Assembly: GCA_903857685.1 (NCBI GenBank)
Contig: CAIOFO010000070.1
Span: 1-64,000, forward strand
DNA: 64,000 bases
DNA from: an uncultured Alphaproteobacteria bacterium
GTDB taxonomy: Bacteria; Pseudomonadota; Alphaproteobacteria; Micropepsales; Micropepsaceae
Reading direction: 5' to 3'
Shown: piece after piece, positions 51,063 to 61,123 of the stretch
How positions within the stretch are numbered: position 1 is the first letter of the stretch
Layout of the letters: each line of letters opens with the position of its first letter
The notes under the pieces: generated by a model
What the model saw: only the letters and a program-made list of their open reading frames with translations
Databases searched by the model: none
What the model was told of the DNA's origin: nothing
Program-made: the position numbers and the translations under genes

Positions 51063-51885
51063 GCGCTCACCTTACCATCTTGCGCAGCATGGGTAGAAGC
51101 GGCCAGGGTCCGGCAGAGTTCCACAACCGAGGCGATCAATTCGGGCCTGGGCACCTCCATTTTAGCCGCGATATGGCTGACGATGGCCGAGCCCACCACC
51201 ACCGCATCGGCAATGCGGGCGATCTCGGCGGCATGCTCCGGCGTCTTGACGCCGAAGCCGACCGCGACCGGCAGGCTGGTGGCCTTGCGGATGCGCGCCA
51301 CCGCCGCCGCCACCGCGCCGGACTCGAAATTCTTGGTGCCGGTGACGCCGGCGATGGAGACATAATAAAGAAAGCCGCTGGCGCCATCGAGGATCCTGGT
51401 GAGCCGCGCCGTATCGGACGTCGGCGTCGCCAGCCGGATGATATCGAGACCCTGGGCCTGGGCCGGCAGGCGCAGCACCTCGTCTTCCTCGGGCGGCAAG
51501 TCCACCACGATCAGACCGTCGGCGCCCGCCGCCGCCGCATCGCGGGTAAAACGCGCCGTGCCATAGGCGTGAATGGGATTGAAATAGCCCATCAATACGA
51601 TCGGGGTCCTGCTGTCGGCTTTGCGGAATTTTTTTACCAGGTCCAGGGTGCGGTTCATGTTGGCGCCCGACTTGAGCGCGCGCAGGCTCGCGGCCTGCAC
51701 CGCCGGTCCGTCGGCCATGGGATCGGAAAAGGGCATGCCCAGTTCGATCAGGTCGGCGCCCGCGCCGGGCAGTTTTTCCAGGATGGCAAAGCTGGTTTCG
51801 AAATCCGGATCGCCGGCGCTGATGAAGGGCACGAAGGCCTTGCGGCTCGCCGTTTTCAGTTCCGCGAAACGCGCAGCGATGCGGC

Positions 51886-51889
<4 letters not shown>
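51059..51889 (-). CDS. trpA: tryptophan synthase alpha subunit
   Basis: A 276-residue TIM-barrel subunit that cleaves indole-3-glycerol phosphate to indole. The conserved AGDPDFETS and [15 protein letters not shown] (with the catalytic Glu in the first strand) and the [10 protein letters not shown] phosphate loop are present. Four-base overlaps to trpB and accD. Confidence 0.96.
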
Positions 51890-53096
<1,207 letters not shown>

Positions 53097-53100
<4 letters not shown>

Positions 53101-53744
53101 GCCGCCGCCTTCTGGTGCGCGGCGGCGACGAAATCGCCGATCAGGCTTTCACTTTTGACTCCGGGAGCGCTTTCCACGCCCGAGGAGACATCCACCATCT
53201 GCGCGCCGCTGGCGGCGATGGCGCGCGCGACATTCTCCGGATTGAGGCCGCCGGCCAGGAACCAGGGCTTGTTCAGGTTCGCGCCATTCAACACCTGCCA
53301 GTCAAAGGCCACACCATGGCCGCCGGGGCGCGCCGCGTTTTGCGGCGGGTGGGCGTCGAACAGTAGCATCTCCGCCATGTCATAGGCGGCTGCGCGCGAA
53401 AGATCGGCGGCTTCCGCCACCGGCAACGCCTTGATCAGCGGAATTTGAAAGCGGGCGAAGATTTCGGCGGCGCGGGACGGCGTCTCCTTGCCGTGCAACT
53501 GGAAAAAATCGGGCTTCACCTCGGCGGCGATGCGGCCCAGCGTTTCGTCATCGGCATCCACCACCAGCGCCGCCAGCTTCAGGCGGCCCCGCATGCGTGT
53601 CGCCAGCGCCGCGCCGGAGGCGAGGGTGAGGTTGCGGGGGCTTTTGGCGAAGAACGCCAGGCCGCCGAAATCGGCGCCGGCGCGCATCACCGCATCAGCG
53701 GCGGCGGCCGAATTGATCCCGCAGATTTTGACGATAATCGACAT
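53097..53744 (-). CDS. trpF: phosphoribosylanthranilate isomerase
   Basis: A 215-residue TIM-barrel isomerase of tryptophan synthesis. The general-base Cys lies in VKICGINS, and the general-acid Asp in [15 protein letters not shown] and VDVSSGVES are the phosphate-binding loops. It starts the tightly overlapping trpF-trpB-trpA set, 66 bases after pyrF. trpC, trpD and trpE are elsewhere. Confidence 0.94.
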
Positions 53745-53810
53745 GGGATGGGGCTTATGGTCCCGTCAAAGCGATAAATCAAGCAAACCTGGAACCCATG
53801 CTTAAGCCCT

Positions 53811-54506
53811 TCAGATGCTTAAGCTTTGGGCGATCTCAGCGGCTGCCTTGGCGGGGTCCGGGGCGGCGGTGATGGGGCGTCCGATGACAAGAATGCTGGC
53901 GCCTGCAAGGTGCGCCTCGGCCGGACCCATTACGCGGTGCTGATCGCCAAGATCGCTGCCGGCGGGACGGATGCCCGGCACCACCAGCATGAAATCCCGT
54001 CCCAGCGCCGCGCGCAGCGGCGCAATCTCAAGCGCCGAACACACCACGCCGTCCAACCCGCACGACTTCGCCAACTGCGCCAGGCGCAGCACCTGTTCGC
54101 CGGCAGAGGGCGCCTGCCCCACCGCGGCAAGATCGCTGTCGGACAGGCTGGTGAGCACCGTCACCGCGATCACCTTGGTTTTGGGTCCGGCGCTGCGCGC
54201 CGCTTCCAGCGCCGCTTTCATCATGGCGGGGCCGCCGGCAGCATGAACATTGATGATGTCCACGCCCAGGGACGCGGCGGCCCGGACCGCCCCTGCCACC
54301 GTGTTGGGAATATCGTGGAATTTGAGATCCAGAAAAATCGGCAATTCCAGGTCCTGGAATGCCCGGACGCCCTCAGGCCCGTGGGCGGAAAAAAACTCAA
54401 GTCCCAGCTTCAGTCCGCCGACATGGCCGCGCAGGCGCTCGGCCAACTGGCGCGCATAGTCCAGATCGGTGGTGTCCAGGGCAACAAATACGGGATTGGC
54501 ACGCAT
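53811..54506 (-). CDS. pyrF: orotidine 5'-phosphate decarboxylase
   Basis: A 231-residue TIM-barrel enzyme that makes UMP from OMP. The catalytic Asp-Lys-Asp network is visible in [13 protein letters not shown], and [11 protein letters not shown] and VIGRPIT form the C-terminal phosphate loop. The ATG at 54506 follows GAGGG by six bases and gives [11 protein letters not shown], the normal N-terminus; 12 codons further upstream in the frame are not needed. Follows ihfB by 13 bases. Confidence 0.95.
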   Translation of the reverse strand: MRANPVFVALDTTDLDYARQLAERLRGHVGGLKLGLEFFSAHGPEGVRAFQDLELPIFLDLKFHDIPNTVAGAVRAAASLGVDIINVHAAGGPAMMKAALEAARSAGPKTKVIAVTVLTSLSDSDLAAVGQAPSAGEQVLRLAQLAKSCGLDGVVCSALEIAPLRAALGRDFMLVVPGIRPAGSDLGDQHRVMGPAEAHLAGASILVIGRPITAAPDPAKAAAEIAQSLSI

Positions 54507-54519
54507 CGCAAACCCTCTA

Positions 54520-54813
54520 TCAGGATTCGGATGTTCCGCCATTCAGCCTCTCGCGCAATTCCTTGCCGGTGCGGAAAAAAGGCGCCCGCTTTTCGCCCAC
54601 CGCCACTGGCTCGCCGGTGCGCGGATTGCGGCCCATGCGCGACGGCCGCACTTTCACGGAAAAAGCCCCGAAACCGCGCAATTCCACGCGGTGGCCGTCT
54701 GCCAGCGCCTTGGTGATGCTGTCCAGTACGGTCGTGACGATACGTTCCACATCGCGGTGGTAGAGATGTGGATAACGTGCGGTAAGCCGCGCAACCAATT
54801 CAGACTTGATCAT
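54520..54813 (-). CDS. ihfB: integration host factor beta subunit
   Basis: A 97-residue DNA-bending protein of the HU/IHF family. The beta-arm tip that intercalates into DNA is [10 protein letters not shown], and [11 protein letters not shown] and [12 protein letters not shown] are typical of IhfB. It partners with IhfA (not in the window) in DNA architecture and recombination. It is the first gene of the ihfB-pyrF-trp-accD-folC run. In many relatives rpsA lies just upstream; here three unrelated genes intervene. Confidence 0.95.
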   Translation of the reverse strand: MIKSELVARLTARYPHLYHRDVERIVTTVLDSITKALADGHRVELRGFGAFSVKVRPSRMGRNPRTGEPVAVGEKRAPFFRTGKELRERLNGGTSES

Positions 54814-55071
54814 CCCAGCCCCTGTAGGGACAAAGCCGGGTGTGTAACGCCGCCCGGCCCGGTTAAATTGTCAGACGCCCCCTGCCCCGTCAACGGGAAC
54901 CCGCTGAAAAGTCAGTCTTTTTTCGGAATTTTGGGGTTCCATGGCGGATTTGATGCCATCTCCGAGGCGGCTTTGGCCCGGGGCTGCCCTTTTCGTGGGC
55001 AACCTGCGGCGCCATTCCCCGGCCCGCTCAGGGACGATTAGGCTGCTTGCTGCAATCGAATCGGAGCGCCC

Positions 55072-55638
55072 ATGGAACATGATCCCGCACTGGAAGCGCA
55101 TGAGCACGCCGAGCATGCCGAACATGCCGCCCATGAGAACAATCCTTTCATCTCCAAGGTTTCCATCACGGTGGCGGTGCTGGCGGTCATGGCCGCGGCG
55201 GCGGGCAGCCTGGAAACGGTTGAAGGCGGCAAGGCCATCACCCTGTCGAGCGAAGCGGTGCTGGCGCAGGACAAGGCCACCGATTCCTGGAACGAGTACC
55301 AGGCCGACAGCCTGAAGCGGCACATGTATGAGATTGCCGCCGATGGCGGCGGTGCGCATCTGCAGGACTACAAGAACGACATCAAGGAGCAGCGCACCGA
55401 CCAGGACAAGGCCCGAACAGAGGCCGAGCAGGCGGAGAAAGAGCGCGACCAGCGGGTCAAGGAAAGCGCCGAGCATGAAAGCCGCCATCACTGGCTGACC
55501 GGCGCGGCCACCCTGATCGAAATCGGCATCGCCCTGTCCACCATGGCGATCATCACAAGGCGGGCGCAATTCTGGTTTGGCGCCATGGGCCTGGGCGCGG
55601 TCGGATTGGCCCTGTTCGCGCTGGCCTATCTGGGCTGA
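55072..55638 (+). CDS. DUF4337 membrane protein
   Basis: A 188-residue protein with a His/Glu-rich N-terminus (HEHAEHAEHAAHENN), a helix at about 28-46, a long charged coiled coil (about 95-150, QDYKNDIKEQRTDQDKAR) and two C-terminal helices (about 145-162 and 168-187). This is the DUF4337 architecture, whose function is unknown. GGAG lies six bases before the ATG. The His-rich tail may bind metal, but that is inference. Confidence 0.85.
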   Translation: MEHDPALEAHEHAEHAEHAAHENNPFISKVSITVAVLAVMAAAAGSLETVEGGKAITLSSEAVLAQDKATDSWNEYQADSLKRHMYEIAADGGGAHLQDYKNDIKEQRTDQDKARTEAEQAEKERDQRVKESAEHESRHHWLTGAATLIEIGIALSTMAIITRRAQFWFGAMGLGAVGLALFALAYLG

Positions 55639-55718
55639 AGCGCGGCCGTTATGCGGAGATGACGGAGCCGGAATTGCGGACGCCCGCTATAGTGCAGCCT
55701 GCTTTGGGGACAAAAGCC

Positions 55719-56606
55719 GTGACTTCCACGCACCTATCCCTGCGCCATGCCCTGCTGGCGCTGGCCATCGTCTTTGTCTGGGGGACGAATTTCGTCGTCA
55801 TCCGCATCGGGCTCGATGCCCTGCCGCCGCTGCTGTTCGCGGCGCTGCGCTTTACCCTTGTGCTGCTGCCGGCGGCATTTTTCCTGCCGCGGCCCAAAGT
55901 GTCCTGGTCAAACCTGGCGCTTTACGGCGTCGCGGTCGGCTTCGGCCAGTTCGGCCTGTTGTTCCTGGCCATGGATGGCATGATTTCACCCGGTCTGGCG
56001 TCGCTGGTGGTGCAGATGCAGGTGTTTTTCACCATCGGCATTTCCATGCTGCGCAGCGGCGAGCGGCTGGCGGCCCACCAGATCGCCGCCTTTGTCCTGG
56101 CGCTTGCCGGAATGGGTGTGATCGCGGCCCATAACGGCCATGGCACCACTGTCCTGGGACTGGTGCTGACCTTGGCCGCGGCGGCAGGTTGGGCGATCGC
56201 CAACCAGGCCGGACGCGAAGCCGTCAAGACAAATCCCGGCCTGAACATTCTGGCCTATGTGGTGTGGGCCAGCCTGTTCGCGCTGCCGCCGCTTTATCTG
56301 TTGTCGCTGCTGCACGAAGGCCTGCCGGCCATCGAGCACGGGCTTTCCAACGCCACCCTGGCGACCTGGGCGGTCGTGCTGTGGCAGAGCGTGGGCAACA
56401 CCATGTTCGGCTATGGTTGCTGGGCCTATCTGCTGTCGCGCTACCCCGCCGCCACCATTACACCCATGTCTCTGCTGGTGCCGGTGTTCGGCTTCGGCGC
56501 CTCGGCCCTGCTGCTGGGGGAGCCGCTGGAAGGCTGGAAGATCGCCGCCACCCTGATGGTGATGGGCGGATTGGCGATCAACCTGCTGTGGCGCAAGCGC
56601 GCCTGA
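55719..56606 (+). CDS. EamA-family (DMT) transporter
   Basis: About 295 residues with ten hydrophobic segments in two EamA repeats. The repeat starts VFVWGTNFVVIRIGLDALPPLLFAALR, typical of drug/metabolite transporters exporting amino acids or small metabolites, and the second repeat contains ITPMSLLVPVFGFGASALLLGE. I prefer the GTG at 55719 (GGGGA upstream); an in-frame ATG at 55659 would add 20 residues. A bidirectional terminator follows. Confidence 0.88.
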   Translation: MTSTHLSLRHALLALAIVFVWGTNFVVIRIGLDALPPLLFAALRFTLVLLPAAFFLPRPKVSWSNLALYGVAVGFGQFGLLFLAMDGMISPGLASLVVQMQVFFTIGISMLRSGERLAAHQIAAFVLALAGMGVIAAHNGHGTTVLGLVLTLAAAAGWAIANQAGREAVKTNPGLNILAYVVWASLFALPPLYLLSLLHEGLPAIEHGLSNATLATWAVVLWQSVGNTMFGYGCWAYLLSRYPAATITPMSLLVPVFGFGASALLLGEPLEGWKIAATLMVMGGLAINLLWRKRA

Positions 56607-56624
56607 AGGCGCCGGACACCAAGC

Positions 56625-56658
56625 AAAAGACGCGCCCGCTTTCACGGACGCGTCTTTT
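56625..56658. terminator. bidirectional intrinsic terminator
   Basis: AAAAGACGCG (56625-56634) pairs with CGCGTCTTTT (56649-56658) around a 14-base loop. A-run and T-run flank the stem, so it can end both the EamA transcript and the convergent lysine-rich gene. Confidence 0.88.
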
Positions 56659-56680
56659 AAAGGCATGAAAGCCGGTCTGA

Positions 56681-56878
56681 TTACTTCTTTTTGGCCTTGC
56701 GCTTGGCCTTCTTGACGGCTTTCTTGACCGCCTTGACGGCTTTCTTCACGACCTTGGCCTTCTTGGCCTTGCGGCGCTTCTTCTTCTTGGCCGGGGCCAC
56801 GCCGGTGAACAGGCGGGTAACAGCCTCTTCCAGTTCGCTCGCCCGCTGGGCCAGTTTGCTCTTCTTCTTCGCAGCCAT
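56681..56878 (-). CDS. lysine/alanine-rich histone H1-like protein
   Basis: A 65-residue very basic protein. Residues 1-28 form a possible amphipathic helix (ELEEAVTRLFTGV). The rest is repeats of Lys-Lys-Ala/Val-Lys, similar to the tails of histone H1-like proteins such as Hc1 or AlgP. Such tails bind DNA or RNA without sequence preference. The start was set at the ATG with GAGGGAG upstream. It has its own terminators on both sides. A role in nucleoid or RNA binding is inferred from composition only. Confidence 0.7.
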   Translation of the reverse strand: MAAKKKSKLAQRASELEEAVTRLFTGVAPAKKKKRRKAKKAKVVKKAVKAVKKAVKKAKRKAKKK

Positions 56879-56974
56879 GAATTCAACTCCCTCAAACATC
56901 AACATTGATGGACGCGGACGCTATGCGATTCTGTGACAGGGACAAAGCGCGCGCATTCCGGTGCGATAGATAAC

Positions 56975-57007
56975 AAAAGGGCGGGAACTTTCGTTCCCGC
57001 CCTTTTT
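56975..57007. terminator. strong bidirectional terminator, probably ends rpsA
   Basis: A perfect 14-bp stem: AAAAGGGCGGGAAC (56975-56988) and GTTCCCGCCCTTTT (56993-57006) around TTTC, with a further T at 57007. On the minus strand it lies about 100 bases after the rpsA stop. Confidence 0.92.
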
Positions 57008-57020
57008 GCGTTTTCGCCGG

Positions 57021-57050
57021 CCCCTTCAATATCCCAGGACATTGAAGGGG
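57021..57050. repeat. 10-bp inverted repeat downstream of rpsA
   Basis: CCCCTTCAAT (57021-57030) and ATTGAAGGGG (57041-57050) form a perfect hairpin between the terminator and the rpsA end hairpin. TTCGCCGG occurs on both sides as a direct repeat. No coding potential. Confidence 0.7.
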
Positions 57051-57055
57051 CGTTC

Positions 57056-57114
57056 GCCGGACGAAAGGTCCCTCGCTAGCGACAGCGTAGGGCGAGACCT
57101 TTCGTTACTCCGGC
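57056..57114. repeat. hairpin covering the rpsA stop codon, with shared core
   Basis: GCCGG/CCGGC (57056-57060, 57110-57114), ACGAAAGGT/ACCTTTCGT (57061-57069, 57097-57105) and CTCGC/GCGAG (57072-57076, 57092-57096) stack into one long stem. The loop holds AGCGACAGCGTA (57078-57089), a 12-mer found twice more after tRNA-Ala. The right arm includes the last codons and stop of rpsA. No U-tract follows. Confidence 0.75.
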
Positions 57115-58874
57115 TCACCCTTCTTGGTCTTCTTCTTCAGGGCCGCGCCGAGAATATCGCCAAGCGATGCGCCGGAATCCGAGGACCCGAACTGGGCCAC
57201 GGCTTCCTTCTCCTCGGCCACTTCCCGGGCCTTGATGGAGAGCGAGACCTTGCGGCTGGCCTTGTCCACGCTGGTGACCATGGCGTCCACCTTGTCGCCC
57301 TTGCCGAAACGGTCGGGGCGCTGGTCGTTGCGGTCGCGGGCCAGGTCGGCTCTACGGATGAAGGAGCGCATGCCGCCTTCCAGTTCCACCTCGATGCCGC
57401 CGTCATTGACCTCGGTGACCGTGCCGGTGACGACCTGGTTCTTCTTGAGTGCGCCGCCGGAGGCTGAAGCGGCCGCGCCGGCCTTCTTTTCGGCCTTGCT
57501 GCCTTCTTCCAGCTGCTTGATGCCCAGCGAGACGCGTTCCTTCTCGACATCAATGTCCAGCACCTTGGCCTTGACGATTTGGCCCTTTTCATAGGCCTTG
57601 ATCGCTTCCTCGCCGGGGGTGGACCAGGAGATGTCCGAGAGATGAACCATGCCGTCAATGTCCGAATCCAGGCCGATGAACAGGCCGAACTCGGTGATGG
57701 ACTTGACCTCGCCCTCGATGATGCTGCCGGCCGGATGGTTGGCGGTGAAGCTGTTCCAGGGATTTTCCTGGGTCTGCTTCAGGCCGAGGCTGATGCGGCG
57801 CTTGTTGGAATCCACTTCCAGCACCTGGACGTCCACATCCGTGCCGGGGGTGACCAGCTTGGAGGGGGCCAGGTTCTTCTTGACCCACGACATTTCGCTG
57901 ACATGAACCAGGCCTTCGACGCCCGGCTCCAACTCCACGAAGGCGCCGTAATCGGTGACGTTGGTGACCTTGCCCTTGAACTGCACGCCCACCGGGTACT
58001 TGGCGGCGACGCCTTCCCAGGGATCAGTCTGCAGCTGCTTCATGCCCAGCGAGATGCGCTGCGTCTCATGGTTGATCTTGATGATCTGGACCGTGACGGT
58101 CTGGCCGACCGACAGAACCTCGGTCGGGTGGCTGACGCGGCGCCAGGCGATGTCGGTGACGTGCAACAGGCCGTCCACGCCGCCCAGATCCACAAAGGCG
58201 CCGTAATCGGTGATGTTCTTGACCACGCCTTCGACGATCTGCTTTTCCTGCAAGGACGCCACCAGCGAGGTGCGTTCCTCGGCGCGGCGCTCTTCCAGCA
58301 CGGCGCGGCGCGACACGACGATGTTGCCGCGGCGGCGGTCCATTTTCAGGATCTGGAAAGGCTGCGGCTGGTTCATCAGCGGCCCCACATCGCGGGTGGG
58401 ACGCACATCAACCTGCGAGCCGGGCAGGAAGGCCACGGCGCCGTCGAGATCAACCGTGAAGCCGCCCTTGACGCGGCCGAAGATCACGCCCTGGACGCGG
58501 CTCTGGTCGTTGAAGGCCTTTTCGAGCTTGATCCAGCTTTCCTCGCGGCGGGCCTTGTCGCGGCTCAGCACCGCTTCGCCCAGCGCGTTCTCGACCCGCT
58601 CCAGATAGACTTCGACCGTGTCGCCGACAGCCACGCTGGCGGGAATGCCCGGCATCGAGAATTCCTTGAGGCTGATGCGCCCTTCGGTCTTCAGACCCAC
58701 ATCCACCATGGCGAAATCATTTTCGATGGACACGATGGTGCCCTTGATGACCTGGCCCTCCTGGGGCGACTGGGTCACGAAGCTCTGCTCCAGCATCGCG
58801 GTGAAATCATCGCGGCTGGGAGCGGAAATGGAGTTGGCGGAAGGCGGACGGGAAAGAGTGGCGACGCGGACCAT
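57105..58874 (-). CDS. rpsA: 30S ribosomal protein S1
   Basis: A 589-residue RNA-binding protein with six S1-type OB domains; repeats are evident as GTIVSIENDFAMVDVGLKTEG, GVVKNITDYGAFVDLGG, GKVTNVTDYGAFVELEPG and GEVKSITEFGLFIGL. It helps the 30S subunit bind and unfold mRNA. The C-terminus (GDILGAALKKK) is typical of alphaproteobacterial S1. The ATG at 58874 has AGGA six bases upstream; the upstream frame is leader. Gene order aroA-cmk-rpsA is the common bacterial one. Confidence 0.96.
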   Translation of the reverse strand: MVRVATLSRPPSANSISAPSRDDFTAMLEQSFVTQSPQEGQVIKGTIVSIENDFAMVDVGLKTEGRISLKEFSMPGIPASVAVGDTVEVYLERVENALGEAVLSRDKARREESWIKLEKAFNDQSRVQGVIFGRVKGGFTVDLDGAVAFLPGSQVDVRPTRDVGPLMNQPQPFQILKMDRRRGNIVVSRRAVLEERRAEERTSLVASLQEKQIVEGVVKNITDYGAFVDLGGVDGLLHVTDIAWRRVSHPTEVLSVGQTVTVQIIKINHETQRISLGMKQLQTDPWEGVAAKYPVGVQFKGKVTNVTDYGAFVELEPGVEGLVHVSEMSWVKKNLAPSKLVTPGTDVDVQVLEVDSNKRRISLGLKQTQENPWNSFTANHPAGSIIEGEVKSITEFGLFIGLDSDIDGMVHLSDISWSTPGEEAIKAYEKGQIVKAKVLDIDVEKERVSLGIKQLEEGSKAEKKAGAAASASGGALKKNQVVTGTVTEVNDGGIEVELEGGMRSFIRRADLARDRNDQRPDRFGKGDKVDAMVTSVDKASRKVSLSIKAREVAEEKEAVAQFGSSDSGASLGDILGAALKKKTKKGEPE

Positions 58875-59004
58875 GATTGTTCCTGACAGTTTCGTGCATG
58901 CCGAACAGCGCTGCGGCTGCTGGACTTCCCAAACGGATGCATATCCGCCGGGCGGTGGGTTGCTGGGATAAGTAAGCGGGATGCCCGAAAGCCGCCGGGC
59001 CTCC

Positions 59005-59682
59005 TTAGCCCCTGGGACGGTCCTTGAGCGCGCTCTCGACCTTGGCTGAAACCAGGGCAAGAGCTGCCGCGAACGCCGCGTCTATACCCAAATCGGAGGT
59101 GTCGAGCAAGGCGGCGTCCGGGGCCTGGACCAGGGGGGAAACCGGGCGAGATTTATCGGCGGCGTCGCGGGCATTGAGTTCCTTCAGCAAATCCCCCTCC
59201 CCGCGCCGGATGCCCATGGCCTTCAGCTCGGTCCAGCGGCGGCGGGCCCGCACGTCCGGGCGGGCATCGACATAGAGCTTGGCGGTGGCGCCGGGGCAGA
59301 TCACGGTGCCGATATCGCGCCCGTCCATTACCGCGCCGGGGCTGCCGCCCGGAGGATGGGCCAGGAAATTGCGCTGGAAGTCGAGCAGCGCGGCGCGCAC
59401 CGCCGGAATGGCGGCAACGAAGGATGCCGCCTGGCCGATGAAATCGGTGCGGATGCGCGCATCGCCCGCCAGGTTGAAATCAATGGTCTGGGCGCCGCGC
59501 AGGGCATCGGCTTCGTTTTTCGGATCGCCCTTGGCTTCCAGCACGCTATAGGCGGCCAGACGGTAGAGCGCCCCGGAATCCAGATGGGCAAAACCGAAAT
59601 GCTGCGCCAGCTTCTTGGCCAGGGTGCCCTTGCCGGATGCCGCGGTGCCGTCAACAGCGATCACGATGGATTGGGGGCTCAT
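59005..59682 (-). CDS. cmk: cytidylate kinase
   Basis: A 225-residue nucleoside monophosphate kinase that phosphorylates CMP and dCMP. The P-loop is AVDGTAASGKGTLA, followed by HLDSGALYR, MDGRDIGTVI (nucleotide-binding Arg-Asp) and VDARPDVRARRR. MSPQSIVIAVDG is the expected N-terminus; an in-frame extension to 59724 would start inside the aroA coding end region and lacks support. It sits 25 bases after aroA. Confidence 0.95.
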   Translation of the reverse strand: MSPQSIVIAVDGTAASGKGTLAKKLAQHFGFAHLDSGALYRLAAYSVLEAKGDPKNEADALRGAQTIDFNLAGDARIRTDFIGQAASFVAAIPAVRAALLDFQRNFLAHPPGGSPGAVMDGRDIGTVICPGATAKLYVDARPDVRARRRWTELKAMGIRRGEGDLLKELNARDAADKSRPVSPLVQAPDAALLDTSDLGIDAAFAAALALVSAKVESALKDRPRG

Positions 59683-59707
59683 GGCGCTTCCATATCCGCG
59701 AATTTTT

Positions 59708-61051
59708 TCAATTGGCCGCTCCATCGAATTGCGCTCCCAAGCCGCGCATTAATTCCTGATATTCGGGAAAGCTGGTGGCGATCATGCCGGCGTCATCCAC
59801 GGTGACGGGCCTTTGGCTCGCCAGGCCCATGGTGAGGAAGCTCATGGCGATGCGGTGGTCCATATGGGTTGTAACCGTCCCGCCGCCCGGCACCTTGTCC
59901 ATGCCATGGACCGTCAGATCGTCGCCGTGAACGGATGCCTCTACGCCGTTGGCCTTGAGCCCGGCGATGATGGCGTTCAGCCGGTCGCTTTCCTTCACCC
60001 GCAACTCTTCCAGTCCCAGCATCACGGTCTGGCCATGCGCGAAGGCGGCGGCCACGGCAAGAACGGGATATTCGTCAATCAAAGAGGGCGCCCGGCCGGC
60101 GGGAACCGTGACACCGTTGAGAGTTGAATGGCGCACGAGCAGGTCGCCGATCTCTTCGCCGCCGCTGACGCGCTTGTTGGAGATCTGGATTTCCGCGCCC
60201 ATCTCGAGCAGCGTCTCAATCAGGCCGATGCGGCGGGGATTGAGCAGGATGCCCGGCAGCGTAATTTCGGAGCCCGGCACAATCAGGGCCGAGACAATGG
60301 CAAAGGCCGCGGAAGATGGATCGCGCGGCACTTCGACCGCGCAGCCGGCCAAGTTGGCCGGGCCTTCCAGCGTAATCGCTTCGCCGTCATCAAGTTGCCT
60401 GACCGAAATTCTTGCGCCGAACGCACCCAGCATCTTTTCGGTGTGATCCCGGGTCAGGGAGGATTGCGATATTACACTGGTGCCCTTTGCATTCAGCGCC
60501 GCCAGCAACAGCGCCGATTTCACCTGGGCCGAGGCGGTGGCGACGGCAAGCGTCTGCGCCCCGGCGTCTTTCGAGCCATGCAAGGTCAGCGGCATCAGCG
60601 CCTTGGGCCCCTGTCCTTCATAGCGCAAACCGAAAGCCAGCAAGGGTTCCACCACCCGCGCCATGGGCCGCGACCGCAAGGAGGCATCGCCGGTGAAGAC
60701 CGCCGTGACCGGGGTGGTCGCCATGGCGCCCATCACCAGGCGCGAGCCTGTGCCGGAATTGCCGAAATCCAGCGGCGCGACCGGACTTTTCCAGTTGCCC
60801 ACCCCGGTTCCCGTGACAAGCCAGCGGCCGGGCGCCTGCCGGACCAGTTCCGCGCCAAATCCCCGGAGGGCGGCGGCGGTGGAATGGACATCGCCCGACT
60901 CCAGCAGGCCGGAAATGCGGGTTTCACCCCTGGCCAGCGCGCCCAGGATCAGCGCCCGCTGGGAGATGGATTTGTCGCCCGGCACCTGGGCAATGCCCTG
61001 GAGAGGCGGCGACTTGCGGGCCGTGAGGGGGTGGGGGGTGTCGGGGTGCAT
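59708..61051 (-). CDS. aroA: 3-phosphoshikimate 1-carboxyvinyltransferase (EPSP synthase)
   Basis: A 447-residue enzyme of the shikimate pathway. The PEP/S3P-binding GDKSISQRALILGAL and GNSGTGSRL segments and the catalytic DEYP and ESDRL motifs are present. The segment GNSGTGSR rather than GNAGTAMR suggests a class II, naturally glyphosate-tolerant type, but that is inference. AAAAGG lies before the ATG at 61051. It leads aroA-cmk-rpsA and diverges from the TIGR02300 gene. Confidence 0.95.
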   Translation of the reverse strand: MHPDTPHPLTARKSPPLQGIAQVPGDKSISQRALILGALARGETRISGLLESGDVHSTAAALRGFGAELVRQAPGRWLVTGTGVGNWKSPVAPLDFGNSGTGSRLVMGAMATTPVTAVFTGDASLRSRPMARVVEPLLAFGLRYEGQGPKALMPLTLHGSKDAGAQTLAVATASAQVKSALLLAALNAKGTSVISQSSLTRDHTEKMLGAFGARISVRQLDDGEAITLEGPANLAGCAVEVPRDPSSAAFAIVSALIVPGSEITLPGILLNPRRIGLIETLLEMGAEIQISNKRVSGGEEIGDLLVRHSTLNGVTVPAGRAPSLIDEYPVLAVAAAFAHGQTVMLGLEELRVKESDRLNAIIAGLKANGVEASVHGDDLTVHGMDKVPGGGTVTTHMDHRIAMSFLTMGLASQRPVTVDDAGMIATSFPEYQELMRGLGAQFDGAAN

Positions 61052-61123
61052 GGCGGCCTTTTTATTACCTTTGACAAGGGGCGGCACCCGTGGCAAACGC
61101 GCCCCTCCGACAACCCCTTCTTC

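Noticed and set aside
60128-61123. Long upstream extension of the TIGR02300 frame
   Set aside because: It lies antisense to aroA and would place about 330 meaningless residues before the zinc ribbon.
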